Positions 11,441 through 22,900 of a stretch of DNA of 64,000 bases are shown here, one piece after another. Within the stretch, counting starts at the first letter, position 1. Each line of letters begins with the position of its first letter. The notes beneath the pieces were generated by a model. That model was not told where the DNA came from, searched no databases, and saw only the letters and a list, made by a program, of their open reading frames with translations. The stretch is from Cylindrodendrum hubeiense. Its lineage: Eukaryota > Ascomycota > Sordariomycetes > Hypocreales > Nectriaceae. The stretch spans positions 124,001 to 188,000 of the forward strand of contig JAANBB010000026.1 in the NCBI GenBank assembly GCA_014621425.1, in the 5' to 3' direction. The position numbers and the translations under genes are program-made.

Positions 11441-12912
11441 TCCATCAAAACGGTCGAGGCGTGCGTGGGTGAGATTAGGAGATCGTGAGAGCAACGTTGC
11501 CGAAAAGAGACGTGTGTCTCGGTGCGCGAAGCAATGTTTTGTCACGGCTGCAAGGGCAACGGGGTAAGGCGAGGCAAATGCTGGCAATGCGGAGCAGTTC
11601 TGCTTTATGTGCGCGTCGAACAGCGATTGGACGTACTGTAGATGCCCCTGAAAGGGGGATGAAATGCAGCGAAAAGCAGGACGTGACCCGCATGCTTCGC
11701 TTCGTCGACTAGCTTCAGCCCCGACGCGCTATCTCCCGCTAGTGATTTTCATTGTGGTGGAATGAGGCCCGGGACCAGGAGGGTAAATTTTGGCGAGCGG
11801 GCACAGGGGGCCGTATCTCTGACGGACATGGTTCTACGGAGTATAGAGTAGTGGGGGAGTGGTTACTTGTAACTGTACTGCGTTGGTGCCGTCTGTATTG
11901 GCGGCCACTAAACCCGGCCCGGCTGCTGTCTCCAGCTACGACAGTGCATCTGAAAATGGGCTGGTTCCGACGACATCAGCTTGTGTGGAGAGTGACTTGC
12001 ATTGGCTAGACTGGGACCGGCTAGACCGGCTTTTGTACATGACATGCCCCCGAAGGGATCCAACTACACAACTAAGTACCGGTATGGCTTTGCTGGATGA
12101 GTTGAATGCAATGGATCAATGACTCGTCCAAGCTGGCCCAGCCTACCCTCAAGGTCTGGGCCTGTGGTGAGGCATGCATCACTTCCTGTCTCACAGCGTG
12201 GTGGCAAATTTCGGTGCTAGCCTCGGTAATCCAACTGCGCGGCGTAGCTAGCTTGGGGATTGGGATGTGCGATGCTGCGACGAGACACACACCGGAATAT
12301 CAGCTACGGACTTGGGTGGCGGCCCATGCCGTCGCGGCTCGGACAAGTTGATCTGCACGCCGTGATAGCGCCATACCTACTCCCCCAAGACACTGGGCCG
12401 GTGATTCGACGGCACACGACCCATCTCCGCACCGAGTTTGATCTCTGGCGGTGCTGTAACTCAATGGCGCTGTCACCTCTTCGGGCCGCGCGGCAAGGAT
12501 TCAGCTAAATCCAGCCGCGGAGGCCACGCACCAGCAGCGCGCTTTGGCATGGAAACATTGGAATATCAGCCACTGGGATTGTCAGAAACACCCCAAGACG
12601 CCAAGCGGTGGACCCCATCCACAGTCCCAGTCCACTCATGCTCTGGGAATAATCTCAAACTCCAAATCTGGCCAGTGGCACCCAATAGTCGATTCCGCGT
12701 CCAGACTATTGATCGAGAAGGGTTAAGTCTCTACAAGTCGGCCAATTAAAACAGGCGGCGACAATGGCCTCATTAGCTCTGCAATACTCGCTACGTCACA
12801 CTGTGCTACCCCTAATGCATCGTCGCGGCGGCGCCTGTCAGTCCCTTCCACTTCAAAAGCTTCTCCGCCCACGGCCGAAACCTCGTCCACGCCCACATCG
12901 CGTACCGACGCA
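11441..12912. other. 1.5 kb divergent intergenic region
   Basis: This lies between two divergently transcribed type II membrane protein genes. It is fairly G+C-rich and contains numerous short overlapping frames on the plus strand, none with family features or supported by splice signals. It presumably holds both promoters. The part at 12700-12912 includes the 5' leader of the downstream gene. Confidence 0.5.
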
Positions 12913-14520
12913 ATGGACGACATCAAACGCGTAGCGGTGGACCTCTCCGGCCGCAGTGCAGGGCTCACGCGGAAATGGTCCAGCATCATTGCGCTGGCCC
13001 TTGTCTTCCTGTTCTTTTTCTTTACTGCCAGGGAATTCTCCCCAAGCCTTTCTTCTACCCAATCTCCAACAATCGCAAAGACAGAGCAACAAGTCTGGGA
13101 CATAAATGTTCCATCAATAGACAGGAGCCGTCGCTTCGTCGTGCTTGTCCCTGCTACTGACCCGAGCCCGAGCCTCTGCAAGTTTATGCTCACCGCCATT
13201 GCCCTCGGCTACCCGTCGCCCATCATCATCAACTGGGGCCTGGATTACCACACTGTAACGAAATGGGATGGTGGTGTTAACATGCCCAAGATCACGGGTA
13301 TATCCAAGTATCTCGATTCGGCTTTGCGCGACGACGCTCATCCAGATGAGAAGCTTTATGAAGACGACATTGTCCTGATTGCAGATGGCTATGATATCTG
13401 GTTTCAACTACCCCCTGACATTCTTCTCAAACGTTATCATGCCATTAATAGGAGAGCCAAAATCCGGTTGTTAGAAGAGTGGCCACATGCGAGCCCTATG
13501 GCTATGAAACAGACCATCGTTGCATCGGCGCAAAAGAGATGCTGGCCCGCCAAGGAGGCTCCTATGGACACGCATTGCGAAGAGCTCCCCGAGAGCCCTC
13601 TCAGTGCGGATATTTACGGCCCGGAAACGGAGACAAACGCAACCAGTTACGAACATTGGCGACCCCGATTTCTCAACGGCGGCACCTACATGGGCCCGGC
13701 TGGTGACGTGAGACGCATGTTTCGCCGGGCTTTGGATAAATTCGAGAACGGCATCGGCCAGGGCTACCATCTCTATAGCGAGCAAGGCATCACAGCTGAG
13801 ATCCTAGGGGAACAGGAGACGTGGCGGAACTGGCAGAGAAGGCATAATGAATCTGGTGATGCCGCCGAGACGATGATACAGGATCATTTCGAGTTCCATA
13901 TCGGGCTTGACTATGAACAGGAGCTGTCCCTGCCTACCTGCCATTCCGATTTCCAGGGACAGATTGTGGCTATGAACAACAGAACCGCGATTGATACATT
14001 CTCGGCAGAACTCGGTATAATTCCTACAAGAGTGCAGGAGATTCCGGATGACATCAAGCAAGGCCGCAACCCACTGGTGGACATCATGGATCCTCCTCTG
14101 CAATGGGGCGATATGCCCATGTATGTTGACCTTTTCCTCAAGACTATTCCCGTCATGCAGCACCACAACGCGTGGAAGGAAGGCCTCAAAATGCGACGTG
14201 TCCTGTGGTGGGACCGCACATGGTTCTTTGCACACCTGCGACCACTTCTTGACTTCCAATTGAAGCCACGGCCACTGGTTCCGTTGGCGAGTGTGAAGAC
14301 TGCGGGAGGCGGCACAGAGGCGGGTGGCACAATCAAATACTGGGCGCCGTCGTCAGACAGTCTCCGAAGAAAGCCGCGTTTGTTTCGTGAGACGGCTGCG
14401 GCCATGCTCCCTGAGGTGGAGTTTGACACCATCTGCCGAAATCCGGAGGGAGACAAGGATGAGGCGATAAAGTGGTGGGACGAAGTTTTCCGCGACGGCA
14501 AAGGACCGCTGAAGAACTGA
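12913..14520 (+). CDS. PLOD1-3-like glycosyltransferase, type II membrane protein, 535 aa
   Basis: This is a single-exon gene. A short basic cytosolic tail is followed by one hydrophobic anchor (about residues 23-39, very Phe-rich) and a luminal domain. The segment from about residue 72 (RRFVVLVPATD), through LCKFMLTAIALGYPSPIIINW, to DDIVLIADGYDIWFQLPPD (about 150-168) is the hallmark of the fungal family related to the glycosyltransferase domain of PLOD procollagen galactosyl/glucosyltransferases. In that domain, an acidic cluster near the D-x-Y-D segment binds metal and nucleotide sugar. FLNGGTYMGPAGDVRRMF (about 257-274) matches the second conserved block. The C-terminal third is less conserved. 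It is probably a Golgi or ER glycosyltransferase; donor and acceptor are unknown. The ATG at 12913 is the only sensible start, placing the anchor near the N-terminus. Confidence 0.75.
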   Translation: MDDIKRVAVDLSGRSAGLTRKWSSIIALALVFLFFFFTAREFSPSLSSTQSPTIAKTEQQVWDINVPSIDRSRRFVVLVPATDPSPSLCKFMLTAIALGYPSPIIINWGLDYHTVTKWDGGVNMPKITGISKYLDSALRDDAHPDEKLYEDDIVLIADGYDIWFQLPPDILLKRYHAINRRAKIRLLEEWPHASPMAMKQTIVASAQKRCWPAKEAPMDTHCEELPESPLSADIYGPETETNATSYEHWRPRFLNGGTYMGPAGDVRRMFRRALDKFENGIGQGYHLYSEQGITAEILGEQETWRNWQRRHNESGDAAETMIQDHFEFHIGLDYEQELSLPTCHSDFQGQIVAMNNRTAIDTFSAELGIIPTRVQEIPDDIKQGRNPLVDIMDPPLQWGDMPMYVDLFLKTIPVMQHHNAWKEGLKMRRVLWWDRTWFFAHLRPLLDFQLKPRPLVPLASVKTAGGGTEAGGTIKYWAPSSDSLRRKPRLFRETAAAMLPEVEFDTICRNPEGDKDEAIKWWDEVFRDGKGPLKN

Positions 14521-15264
14521 AGATATAAACCTGAATATAAAGAAATAATATAGATCCGAATCCCTCTGTTCGTTTATAATCCATGCTTCCTGCCGATTCC
14601 AGACAACCACGACGTAATGTTTCTTGCAGTTCTACTGTGTGTTGACTATATTGAGGACTTTTGGTACTTAAAAACTACGGATTAATTAGTTATATAACTA
14701 ACTGGTTCGAAGTGGAACTGCTCGAATCATGCACTCAGGTCTTCGTATAATTCAACGAGTAATTGGCGCATTCGTTCGCATTCTCTTGATCTAAAGGCCC
14801 AAACTCACAATTGGAATCATAATTTATATAATTTACCATGACTCTGGTTAAAGTCTCTTCAAAAGCCATTGGCGATCGCCGTGTTGGTGCATCAGCATGA
14901 TTTGAAGCGCAAAAAAATGAAGTTTCGTGCACCAAAATCATCGACTCTATCAACAAGATATTTGACTTTATTCAAGTAAAGCTGCTTTGACAGAAACCGC
15001 TACTCTGTCGCCACTATCTTTATCGAGTATCGGCTGGGAAAGTAGTTAGCTCCTGAGTGGGGTTGTCGACCTTTCCCATATGATTAGTTTAGCTCTAAGC
15101 GAGCACATAGTCACAGATGGAGGGGCCTCCACTTTCTTAACTCAATACTGAATCACAGGGCCAATTATCGTACCATATCACTCCATTTATTCTAGGTTTG
15201 ACTAAGGGCCCTAACAGTAATGGAATATGAATCGTATTGTAAAAGTGATGAGCTCCAGTAGCTA
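14521..15264. other. Convergent intergenic region
   Basis: About 0.74 kb of A+T-rich sequence between two convergent genes. It contains 3' UTRs and short frames only. I see no gene, repeat or RNA signal. Confidence 0.5.
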
Positions 15265-16809
15265 CTAGTTTCTATGCCTCCACTTCGCTTGACGATGAAG
15301 TCTGATATCACCAGAAACAGTAGCCAGGAACATGCCGTATAGTCCTCCAATCGGCCATGTACTCAACCAAGATGCCCCATGTTGCTCACTGTTTTTCTGC
15401 TTTGCCGCCACATCTACCTTTACCTTGTCATAGACAGTCGGCAACGTAGTAGCAAAGTACTTGTCCCTCAGAGCTTGGTACCAGGAACGGCCATATATGT
15501 TCCAAAACTCGGGTTCCGGGTAGTAAGTGTGTGCGTATAGCCATTTTCGACCACCAAGTTCCGTCAACTTATTTTCCAGATCACGGTTCTTCGAGACGAA
15601 TTCCTCGTGGTTGTTGGGTCCCCAGCCCCACACACCAATGTTGAGCATAGGCTCCGACATGGCAGGCGTAGCGGACTCCTGTTTTTCTGTGTCCCCTTCT
15701 AACTTTGACATCTTGCCATGGGTGACAGGATGGAATGTGGGTGTTGTACATCCTTTCAATGGACAGAGCCATAGTGGCCAGATACCGAGATCAGAATCAA
15801 CCCAATCAATGAACGTCTCTGCCGTATCATACGGCAGGGCAACGTCTTGAACAACGAATTGGGAGGAGATGCGACTGGCATGTAGGGCGTGATACAGAGT
15901 CCGGGTGTGAGAGTAATCGTCAAGAAGCCAGCGGAAGAATTTGTTAAATGGGACGACCTTGAAATAGGTGTATCCTTGTCGACCAACCCAGAAGCCAGCA
16001 CGGTCATAGCGAAAAAGATAATCGGCGAGCGGGACGTACTCTGTGACGGTAGAAGATGAGGGGAGATGATGTGTTTTGCCTTGGACATGGAGATAGAACC
16101 ATGGATCGCTGGCATGGCTGAAGGTTTGTATTGGGTGCTCGGGCGGTTTGATGTTGGTCAATTCACCGGTGATGATGACACCATGGTCATTGGAATAGAG
16201 GATTCCATCAACATAGTCGATATCGGGCTTCTCTATCTCTCCCTTGATCTCCGAAATGGCGTCGGCAACGTTATTGACCCTGCGGTATGTCGTCTTCACA
16301 AACTTCTTTGCGTCAGAAAGACGCAACTCCATGAGTGTTGTGATGCCAAGGGTCCCCGCAGCCCCAGCAGCACCATGGAAGAGATCTGCTCGTTCTTCAT
16401 CCGAAGCTTTGACAATTTCACCGTTTCCCAGTACCATTTCGACCCAGTTGATTGTCTCATTGAAGAAGCCGTGGCGAAACGAACTACTTTCCCCCGATGT
16501 CCCTGAGAACCCGCCCCCTGCAGTAATACCAGGAAATTCCATCACAACCGGAGGAACCAGGCCATATGCCATTGTGGCTTCAATTAGACGATCCATTGGA
16601 ACATTGGGTTCCACTAGGCAAGTTTGTCGCTTGACATCGACTGAAATGACGTTTGACAACATGCTGATGTCAACGATATTCTGGTCAGCCCCATGGCGGG
16701 GCCGAGTGCTGTTGGAGCCGCCATGAAATACTCGATAGGACTCGCCACGTTTGAAGAAATCCTGGACCGCACTCGCAATTTTTTGTGCGGCTTTAGTGTG
16801 GCGTTCCAT
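15265..16809 (-). CDS. Delta(24)-sterol reductase-like FAD oxidoreductase (DHCR24/DWF1 family), 514 aa
   Basis: This is a flavoenzyme of the DHCR24/Diminuto family, which reduces the C-24 double bond of the sterol side chain with NADPH in the ER. The frame runs upstream to 16902 without an ATG; the first ATG, at 16809 (MERHTKAAQKIASAV), gives the usual length. Residues about 30-180 form the FAD-binding PCMH fold: FHGGSNSTRP, NIVDISMLSNVISVD, LVEPNVPMDRLIEATMAYGL, EFPGITAGGGFSGTSGESSS and HGAAGAAGTLGITTLMELR. The C-terminal half keeps family blocks such as FRYDRAGFWVGR, FVVQDVALPYDTAETFIDW, WPLWLCPLKG and WLYAHTYY.EPEFWNIYGRSWY. The usual N-terminal membrane helix is not obvious. The gene lies directly downstream of the DHCR7-like gene on the same strand, which strengthens a sterol role. 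The actual substrate is inferred. Confidence 0.85.
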   Translation of the reverse strand: MERHTKAAQKIASAVQDFFKRGESYRVFHGGSNSTRPRHGADQNIVDISMLSNVISVDVKRQTCLVEPNVPMDRLIEATMAYGLVPPVVMEFPGITAGGGFSGTSGESSSFRHGFFNETINWVEMVLGNGEIVKASDEERADLFHGAAGAAGTLGITTLMELRLSDAKKFVKTTYRRVNNVADAISEIKGEIEKPDIDYVDGILYSNDHGVIITGELTNIKPPEHPIQTFSHASDPWFYLHVQGKTHHLPSSSTVTEYVPLADYLFRYDRAGFWVGRQGYTYFKVVPFNKFFRWLLDDYSHTRTLYHALHASRISSQFVVQDVALPYDTAETFIDWVDSDLGIWPLWLCPLKGCTTPTFHPVTHGKMSKLEGDTEKQESATPAMSEPMLNIGVWGWGPNNHEEFVSKNRDLENKLTELGGRKWLYAHTYYPEPEFWNIYGRSWYQALRDKYFATTLPTVYDKVKVDVAAKQKNSEQHGASWLSTWPIGGLYGMFLATVSGDIRLHRQAKWRHRN

Positions 16810-17404
16810 GGATAGAAGTGATTGGGTGACTTTAGTTCGATGAGTGATGGCTGTAAGCAAGAGGGAAACGAGGTACGAAAGACAGGTGGGTAGAGGAGTC
16901 AATCCAATATTGTATTAAGATACATCCAGTGATCTTTGAAACCCCAAGGCGGTGAAGTTTCCTCCCTTGGTCTCCAACTAGCCACCGAAGGGAGTCAGAT
17001 GCGACATGTCTCGGTAGCACTAGATTCCACAGAAAAGCAAATTGATTGACCTTAATCTCAACTAGTTCCAAGACATGCACACATAAGAAAATTACTAAGG
17101 GGCGGTGTGAAAGCAGTAGATGCACAGAAAAGACACTCATCTTGCTTTCGATTGGCTATATTACCCGAAAGCCACATAGGTTGCTAGGATACACCTGTGA
17201 GCGGAGAAAGCATTCCTTTGGCACTGTCTCAAAGTAATTAAACATTATTTGATTCCAGTCCTTGTTATGCAGCTATGCAATGCAAGGCGATTCGATCCCA
17301 TACTCGAAGACCTAGGTCTCCGTATCTCGCTTCTTATCGTACTCAATGCCTAATCTGACCCCGCCGGGCTGGTTAGAGACATTCCTTTTGTTCATCGATT
17401 CCCC
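16810..17404. promoter_or_regulatory. Upstream region of the DHCR24-like gene
   Basis: This 595 bp lies between the end of the DHCR7-like gene and the start of the DHCR24-like gene on the minus strand. It must contain the promoter of the latter. No strong TATA or regulator site is recognised. Confidence 0.4.
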
Positions 17405-18962
17405 TCACCAAACCCCCCGAATAAATCGCCAAGGCACACGCTTGCAGTATTCCGTCCATGCAGCGCCGTACTTCTCCGAACACCGCTTTTCGTCACGCAT
17501 ACATCGGTGAACAAGAAGCATCGTCATCCAGATGGCATAGATCCATACCACAACTCGGGTGCTACCAACTAGCGCACACGTACTGAAACTGAGGAACAGG
17601 TCACCCACGTAGTTGCAATGTCGTGACCACCCCCACCAGCCACAGCACAGAAGCAAGCTCTCGTGCTCCTTTCCATCAGAAGTCTTGTAAGAAGCCAATA
17701 TGTAATCGGCAGGCTTGCCCCATATTAGGCATTGTCCGCCAGAACGACGGACCTCGTCTTTTTGATTATTGGCCGATCGAAACAAAATGTAGCCAGCAAG
17801 GCCAACAGCGAAGAAAAAGGCCAAGTAAGGCTTTGAAGCTGATGTTGGGTACAGGCCAAGGTATTGGCCTTGTATGGTATATGTTGTAGGTAGGAAGCAG
17901 AAGCAGCCCCATGCAAGGTAAAAGCCGTAGTGGTCATGGGCGATGTCGATGGTTCGCAGATACCAGGATTCGTACACAAAAAAATCAACTACATAGAGGG
18001 TTTGAAGAATTGTGATGAGTATTAGCGACAGTTCCACATACTGTTGGGTCTGGTACTGGTAGGCCATGTTGGAGATATCGCTACAAAATCGCATAATTAG
18101 CAATGCTCATACCGGGGGGGGGGCTGCACCGTACATCAACGTCCAAGCAATCATGCCTGGTCTGCCATTACTGAACAGCTTCAAGTCAAAGCTATCGCCA
18201 AATCTTGGATTCAGTTCAATGCCCATGTAAAAGTCATATAGCCAAGATGCTGAGGGGTTAATTGTTAGCATTTAGTGTACCAACAAGATAGTGCAAATAT
18301 GAGCATAACGTACCACTGAACTTTCTATCTTCCGGATGAGTTGGCATCAAGTGTGCCTTTGCAAAGGCAAACACTGAGATCAGAATTCCAGCCAAATTCA
18401 TGGTGGCAATTAAGCTGCTCCAGTTTCGAGGTATAAATCCTGGATCCAAAATCCCAAACCAGCAGAGACCACCAAGCAATAAATGTGTGAGAATCCACGC
18501 GTAAAGACCATTCATCTTGTATGAGAGAAGGTAGCCAGCTGGAGTGTATTGGCCAGTCTGTATATCGCCTGGCAAATATCGGAAGAGCAAAGCCTGTATT
18601 CCAACCCAGCAGACTATGGCGAGTACGCCCTTGAGGGTGATCTGTGGGCCATACTTGACGCAAAGATTCCAAAACCCCTCCTCCATAACTGCTGCTCCAA
18701 AAAGAGAGAATGAACCCTCATAATGGGCGAGTGTGATGAAAACGGATATTGTTGTTAGCGGTGCTAGAAAGCAAGGCGATGCCGCAACTAAGGAGCCTAT
18801 CCAGGACCTTTCGATACCAGTGCGGCCCCAAAATTTGCCAGTACCGGGCGATGCAGAATCGTCCTTCTGTGTAGCTGGGACTTCGGCTTGATGGCGCTTC
18901 CTCGATCCAGAGACGGCAGCTGAAGAGTTCGCGATGGACTGACTCTCTATGTTTCGAGTCAT
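17405..18962 (-). CDS. Delta(7)-sterol reductase-like membrane protein (DHCR7 / ERG4-ERG24 family), 479 aa
   Basis: This is a polytopic ER sterol reductase. Three exons (18962-18314, 18249-18135, 18080-17405) give 480 codons with matching phases. Intron 2 (18081-18134) contains a run of ten Gs on the plus strand. The C-terminal half carries the family signatures: [88 protein letters not shown] and the terminal [23 protein letters not shown]. By motif spacing, and particularly the HRC.RDE.RC..KYG block, it is closer to DHCR7 (Delta7 reductase) than to Erg24 (Delta14) or Erg4 (Delta24(28)). Subfamily assignment is by eye. About eight to nine hydrophobic helices are visible. It sits head-to-tail with the DHCR24-like gene and divergent from the ABCG transporter. 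Confidence 0.82.
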
Positions 18963-19948
18963 GATCGCGTTTTTTGTTCACGTTAGCCTCCAGCTTGAAG
19001 GAGTGATGTGACAAAACATAATCGATATTTGAGTGTCGGGATATTAGTGCCCTCATCTGGACAAGCGGAGGTCAAGTGCCGGTGTTATCGGATGGATAAC
19101 GACTCCCTCGGGGAAGACGAAACATGGCTGGCGTACTAAGACGAATGTGGGTTGACTTTATGCAGTCTGAGTCAGTCCACAAGTCAGAGCTGAAGCCGTA
19201 TCTCCACATGTCTTTACACAATAGATGTCCGGTCCAGTTCTACAGATAGCCCAACACATTCATTAAAATGTGTCTCGGAGTAATCTTGTGTCGGGATTGA
19301 GAGTGGCCCAGTACTAGCCATTACCTGGGGGACGAAACTGGGTGCTGGTGAACCACTCGGCGCAAAAAAGACGCGATCATCTCTGAAGACAATGAACACA
19401 GGTTGCGCGCACTAAGATGAATGTAGGCTGGCTTTATCTATTCTGACTCGGTCTACGAGTCCGCGCTAGAGCGTATCTCCACTATTTAACATAGTATGTG
19501 ACAGCCAATTATGCAGACAGATTTACCTAAATACTTACCTGTGGCTTGAAACAATATTGTGTTGCAATCGCAAGTGACGGAATGGGATCTGCCATCCGTA
19601 GGGTGGAAACCGGGCTGCTGGTGAGCCACTGGACGCAACTACACGGCGATCTCCAAGAATTGGATGACATACGTAGAGCGCAGGTTAGTGCACTCGTGAG
19701 AAGTAGACTGCTCTCGGCCTTTTAGTGTATAAGCGCTACGGTAACTATTGACAAGTTTACCGCGCTTAGCGTACAAAGTGGCGCTCAAGTTTGAAGCCAT
19801 CAGGCATACTGTTCCGAAAGATAGCTGTTTAAGACTGCGGGGGGTTGGCTAAACCCCTTCTTTGGACATTTCAATCGCAGGTTCTAATATGCATCACCAC
19901 TAATCGGCTCTCTGGTCGGTTTCCCTTTACGGCGATAATTGTTTCACC
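18963..19948. promoter_or_regulatory. Divergent promoter region of DHCR7-like and ABCG genes, containing a degenerate repeat
   Basis: This 986 bp separates the divergent reductase and transporter genes, so both promoters lie here. Most of it is taken up by the diverged tandem duplication described separately at about 19100-19695. No open frame is convincing. Confidence 0.5.
19100..19695 (+). repeat. Degenerate tandem duplication, period about 275 bp, slightly over two copies
   Basis: The segment starting at 19130 (CGTACTAAGACGAATGTGGG) returns, diverged, at 19406 (CGCACTAAGATGAATGTAGG). Both are followed by ACTTTAT/GCTTTAT, a GTCTGAGTC/TTCTGACTC-like stretch and GTATCTCCAC. Likewise GTGCTGGTGAACCACTCGGC at 19341 returns as GCTGCTGGTGAGCCACTGGA at 19615. 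The two offsets are 276 and 274 bp, which indicates one tandemly repeated unit. Many of the differences are transitions. It has no coding potential that I can see. Confidence 0.6.
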
Positions 19949-22900
19949 ATGGCACCGGATCCCAGCGGCAAGGGCCAAGAGGCCAACGGTAGTATCTACA
20001 TGAATGAGTCTCTCCCTTTGGTTGAGAGCCAACAGAAGTTTCCCCCTGCGGGCTCAGCCATAAACATCTTATTCAACAAAGTTGAGCCTGTCAAAGTACA
20101 GATTCGCGATCTTGGTGTCGAACTCACCACAGAGGCCACCTGGTCCAAGCCCATCACATACCTGAAGAACATTACATCGAAGTCCACCAATCAACCACCC
20201 AAGGAACTCCTTCGTTTTGTGTCTGCCGACTTCCAACCCTCACTTATAGCCATTATCGGATCCAGTGGTTCTGGAAAGACGACTCTCTTGGATGCGCTCT
20301 CTGATAGGTTGACAGGCCGGGCACATATAAACCAGGGTATTGCCCTCTTCAACGGTAGGCCAGGAGTCGATAATATCGAGCATGCCTATGTTACCCAGCA
20401 AGACATTCTTCTCCCTTCACTCACCGTAAGGGAGACGCTGCGATATGCCGCCGACCTGCGACTTCCCCTTTCGATAGCCCGAGAGCGCCACGCTATTGTC
20501 GAGGACGTCATTGCCGAACTAGGCTTGCAGAAATGTGCCGATACTCGGATTGGAAACAGCCAAAATCGAGGATGCTCAGGTGGAGAAAAGCGTCGCGTCA
20601 GCATTGGCGTCCAGCTTCTAGCGAACCCATCCATGTTATGTTTGGATGAGCCGACGACCGGCCTTGATGCTGCAAGTGCATTTCACCTCGCGACTACACT
20701 TCGCAGGATATCTCGAAAAGGCCGGGTTGTGGTTATGACAATTCATCAACCTCGACCAGAGATTTGGTCCCTGTTTGACAACGTCATCGTATTGGCTGAG
20801 GGAGGTCCCGTGTATTCGGGTCCTACCATCGAGTCACTCCCGTGGTTCGAGCTAAATGGCTTTGAAAAGCCGCCGTTCATAAATCCGGCCGACTTTATCA
20901 TCGACACTGCTGCCATTGACTACCGTGGTTCCAAGCTGGAAGAGGAAAGCAGAGCTCGCGTCAATGCTCTCAAATCAGCTTGGCACGTGGAAACTCAGCG
21001 CCGTTTCCCACCCCTGTCTAGGACAGAATGTTCTCTACATGTGCCACCAACACGGAAGAAAGGAAGTAGACATATGAGTCAATTCCGACAAGTGCGAATC
21101 TTGACCAACCGAACTGTCAAAGTCACCTATCGGGACCCTTTGGGTATGACAGCACTCGTTACAGAGGCGATCCTCATGGGTCTAGCAGTGGGTTACATGT
21201 TCTACGATCTCGGCCGAGACGAGGCAGGTATCAGGTCGCGACAAGGGTGCTTGTTTGTGGCTGCAAGTCTGCAAGGCTATCTCATACTCATTTTCGAAAC
21301 CTATCGAATGACGCTCGACATGCCAATCTATGACCGAGAAGCATTGGAACATTGTGTTAGCCCTACTGCGTTCATATTTTCCCGACGACTTGCGAGGCTG
21401 CTGACTGAGGATCTCCCAACTCCCATTTTATTTTCTACGTTGATCTACTTTATGTCTGGTCTTGATCGTCAAATAAGCAAATTCTTTATTTTCTTTACTA
21501 TTACAATGCTTAATCATTACATAGCCGTGCTTTGCGCAACGGCATGTGTGGTTATCAGTAGGAACTTTGCGACAGCTAGCCTTGTTGCAAGCTTGATATA
21601 CACGCTGCAGAGCATTGCTTCGGGTATGATTGTTCAAGTCGACACTATTCCGATCTATGTTCGGTGGACTCGATGGATCACTTATACGGTATGTCGGATC
21701 TTGTGTGCTGGTTGTACAAGTCTAACAACCCTTAGTTCTACACATTCAGTGCATATATCGGGAACGAGTTTCAAGGCAACTTTTACGATTGCCCTTTCCC
21801 AGGAGGTCAAACCAATCCCAAATGTACCCAGTATAGTGGTGACTTTGTCATCAGATCGCTGGGGTTTTCTCAACATTGGACTGGCCGCGCGATAGCCTGT
21901 ATGGTGGGATTCGCTGTTTTCTTCATGTCCTTCTCCATCGTTGGCCTTCACTGGCTCAAACCAACGTCAATTACAAATGCCAGGCCTCCTGAGCCTCAAA
22001 AGGCTCTCCCTGCGAACGAAAACATTACATCCCAGCGACCTATAGCCAAGATACGATCTGTTTCAGTCGAGCTCCAGCAGTTTATGCTCACATTAAGCAC
22101 CAAAACTCTGCGCACCATCAGAACAGGTCCTACGGAAAGGTCCATTCTGAAACCTATCAATGCAAAATTTGAACCAGGTGTACTCAATGTTGTTCTTGGC
22201 CCGTCTGGCAGTGGAAAATCATCTCTTTTAAACGCCATAGCACGAAGGCTGCGCGACTCCATCGGCACCAAGTACCAGCAGCATGGAAGAATAACCTTCA
22301 ATGGCATGGAACCATCTCGTCTGGCCATGGAATCCATTTGCTCCTATGTTCATCAAGATGGCGAACTACTATTACCCGCAATGACTGTGCGAGAGACGTT
22401 GCGATATGCAGCGGCGTTACGATTACCTCGATCTATGAGTGTGACAGAGCGACAACAGCGCGCCGATGACTTGCTGCTCAAGATGGGGTTAAACAATTGC
22501 GCAGACACCCTCATAGGAAGTGAATCTTTCAGGGGCATCTCGGGAGGAGAAAAACGTCGTGTGTCACTCGCCATCCAGATTTTGAGAGATCCTCAAGTTA
22601 TCTTAGTTGATGAGCCTACATCTGGACTCGACGCATTCACCGCCAACTCCATCGTACAGGTCCTACAGGATTTGGCCGAGGAGGGCCGCACCATCATCAT
22701 GGCAATTCATCAACCTCGGTCGGACTTGTTCGCTTATTTTGGGAATATCTTACTGTTGTCTCAAGTAGGCTCGCCCGTCTACTTTGGACCGGCAAAGGAT
22801 ATGACGGATTATCTTGGTAAATGCGGCTACGCCTGCCCGTCGCAAACAAACCCTGCGGACTTCGCGTTAGATATGGTTACCGGACTTGATCAGCAGCAAT

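Noticed and set aside
13471..13785. Long antisense frames inside the glycosyltransferase-like gene and other genes
   Set aside because: They are shadows of well-supported coding sequence on the opposite strand.
14700..14730. GGTTCGAA near 14704 as a tRNA T-loop
   Set aside because: The flanking bases do not form the T-stem and no acceptor or anticodon arm can be folded around it.
19949..21895. Two separate half-size ABC transporter genes (19949-21895 and 21901-23883)
   Set aside because: A consensus 47-nt intron at 21689-21735 fuses both frames, and the sequence after the intron (FYTFSAYIGNEFQGNFYDC) is typical of the end of an ABCG membrane domain. The apparent tail before the stop at 21895 is intron read-through in the wrong frame.
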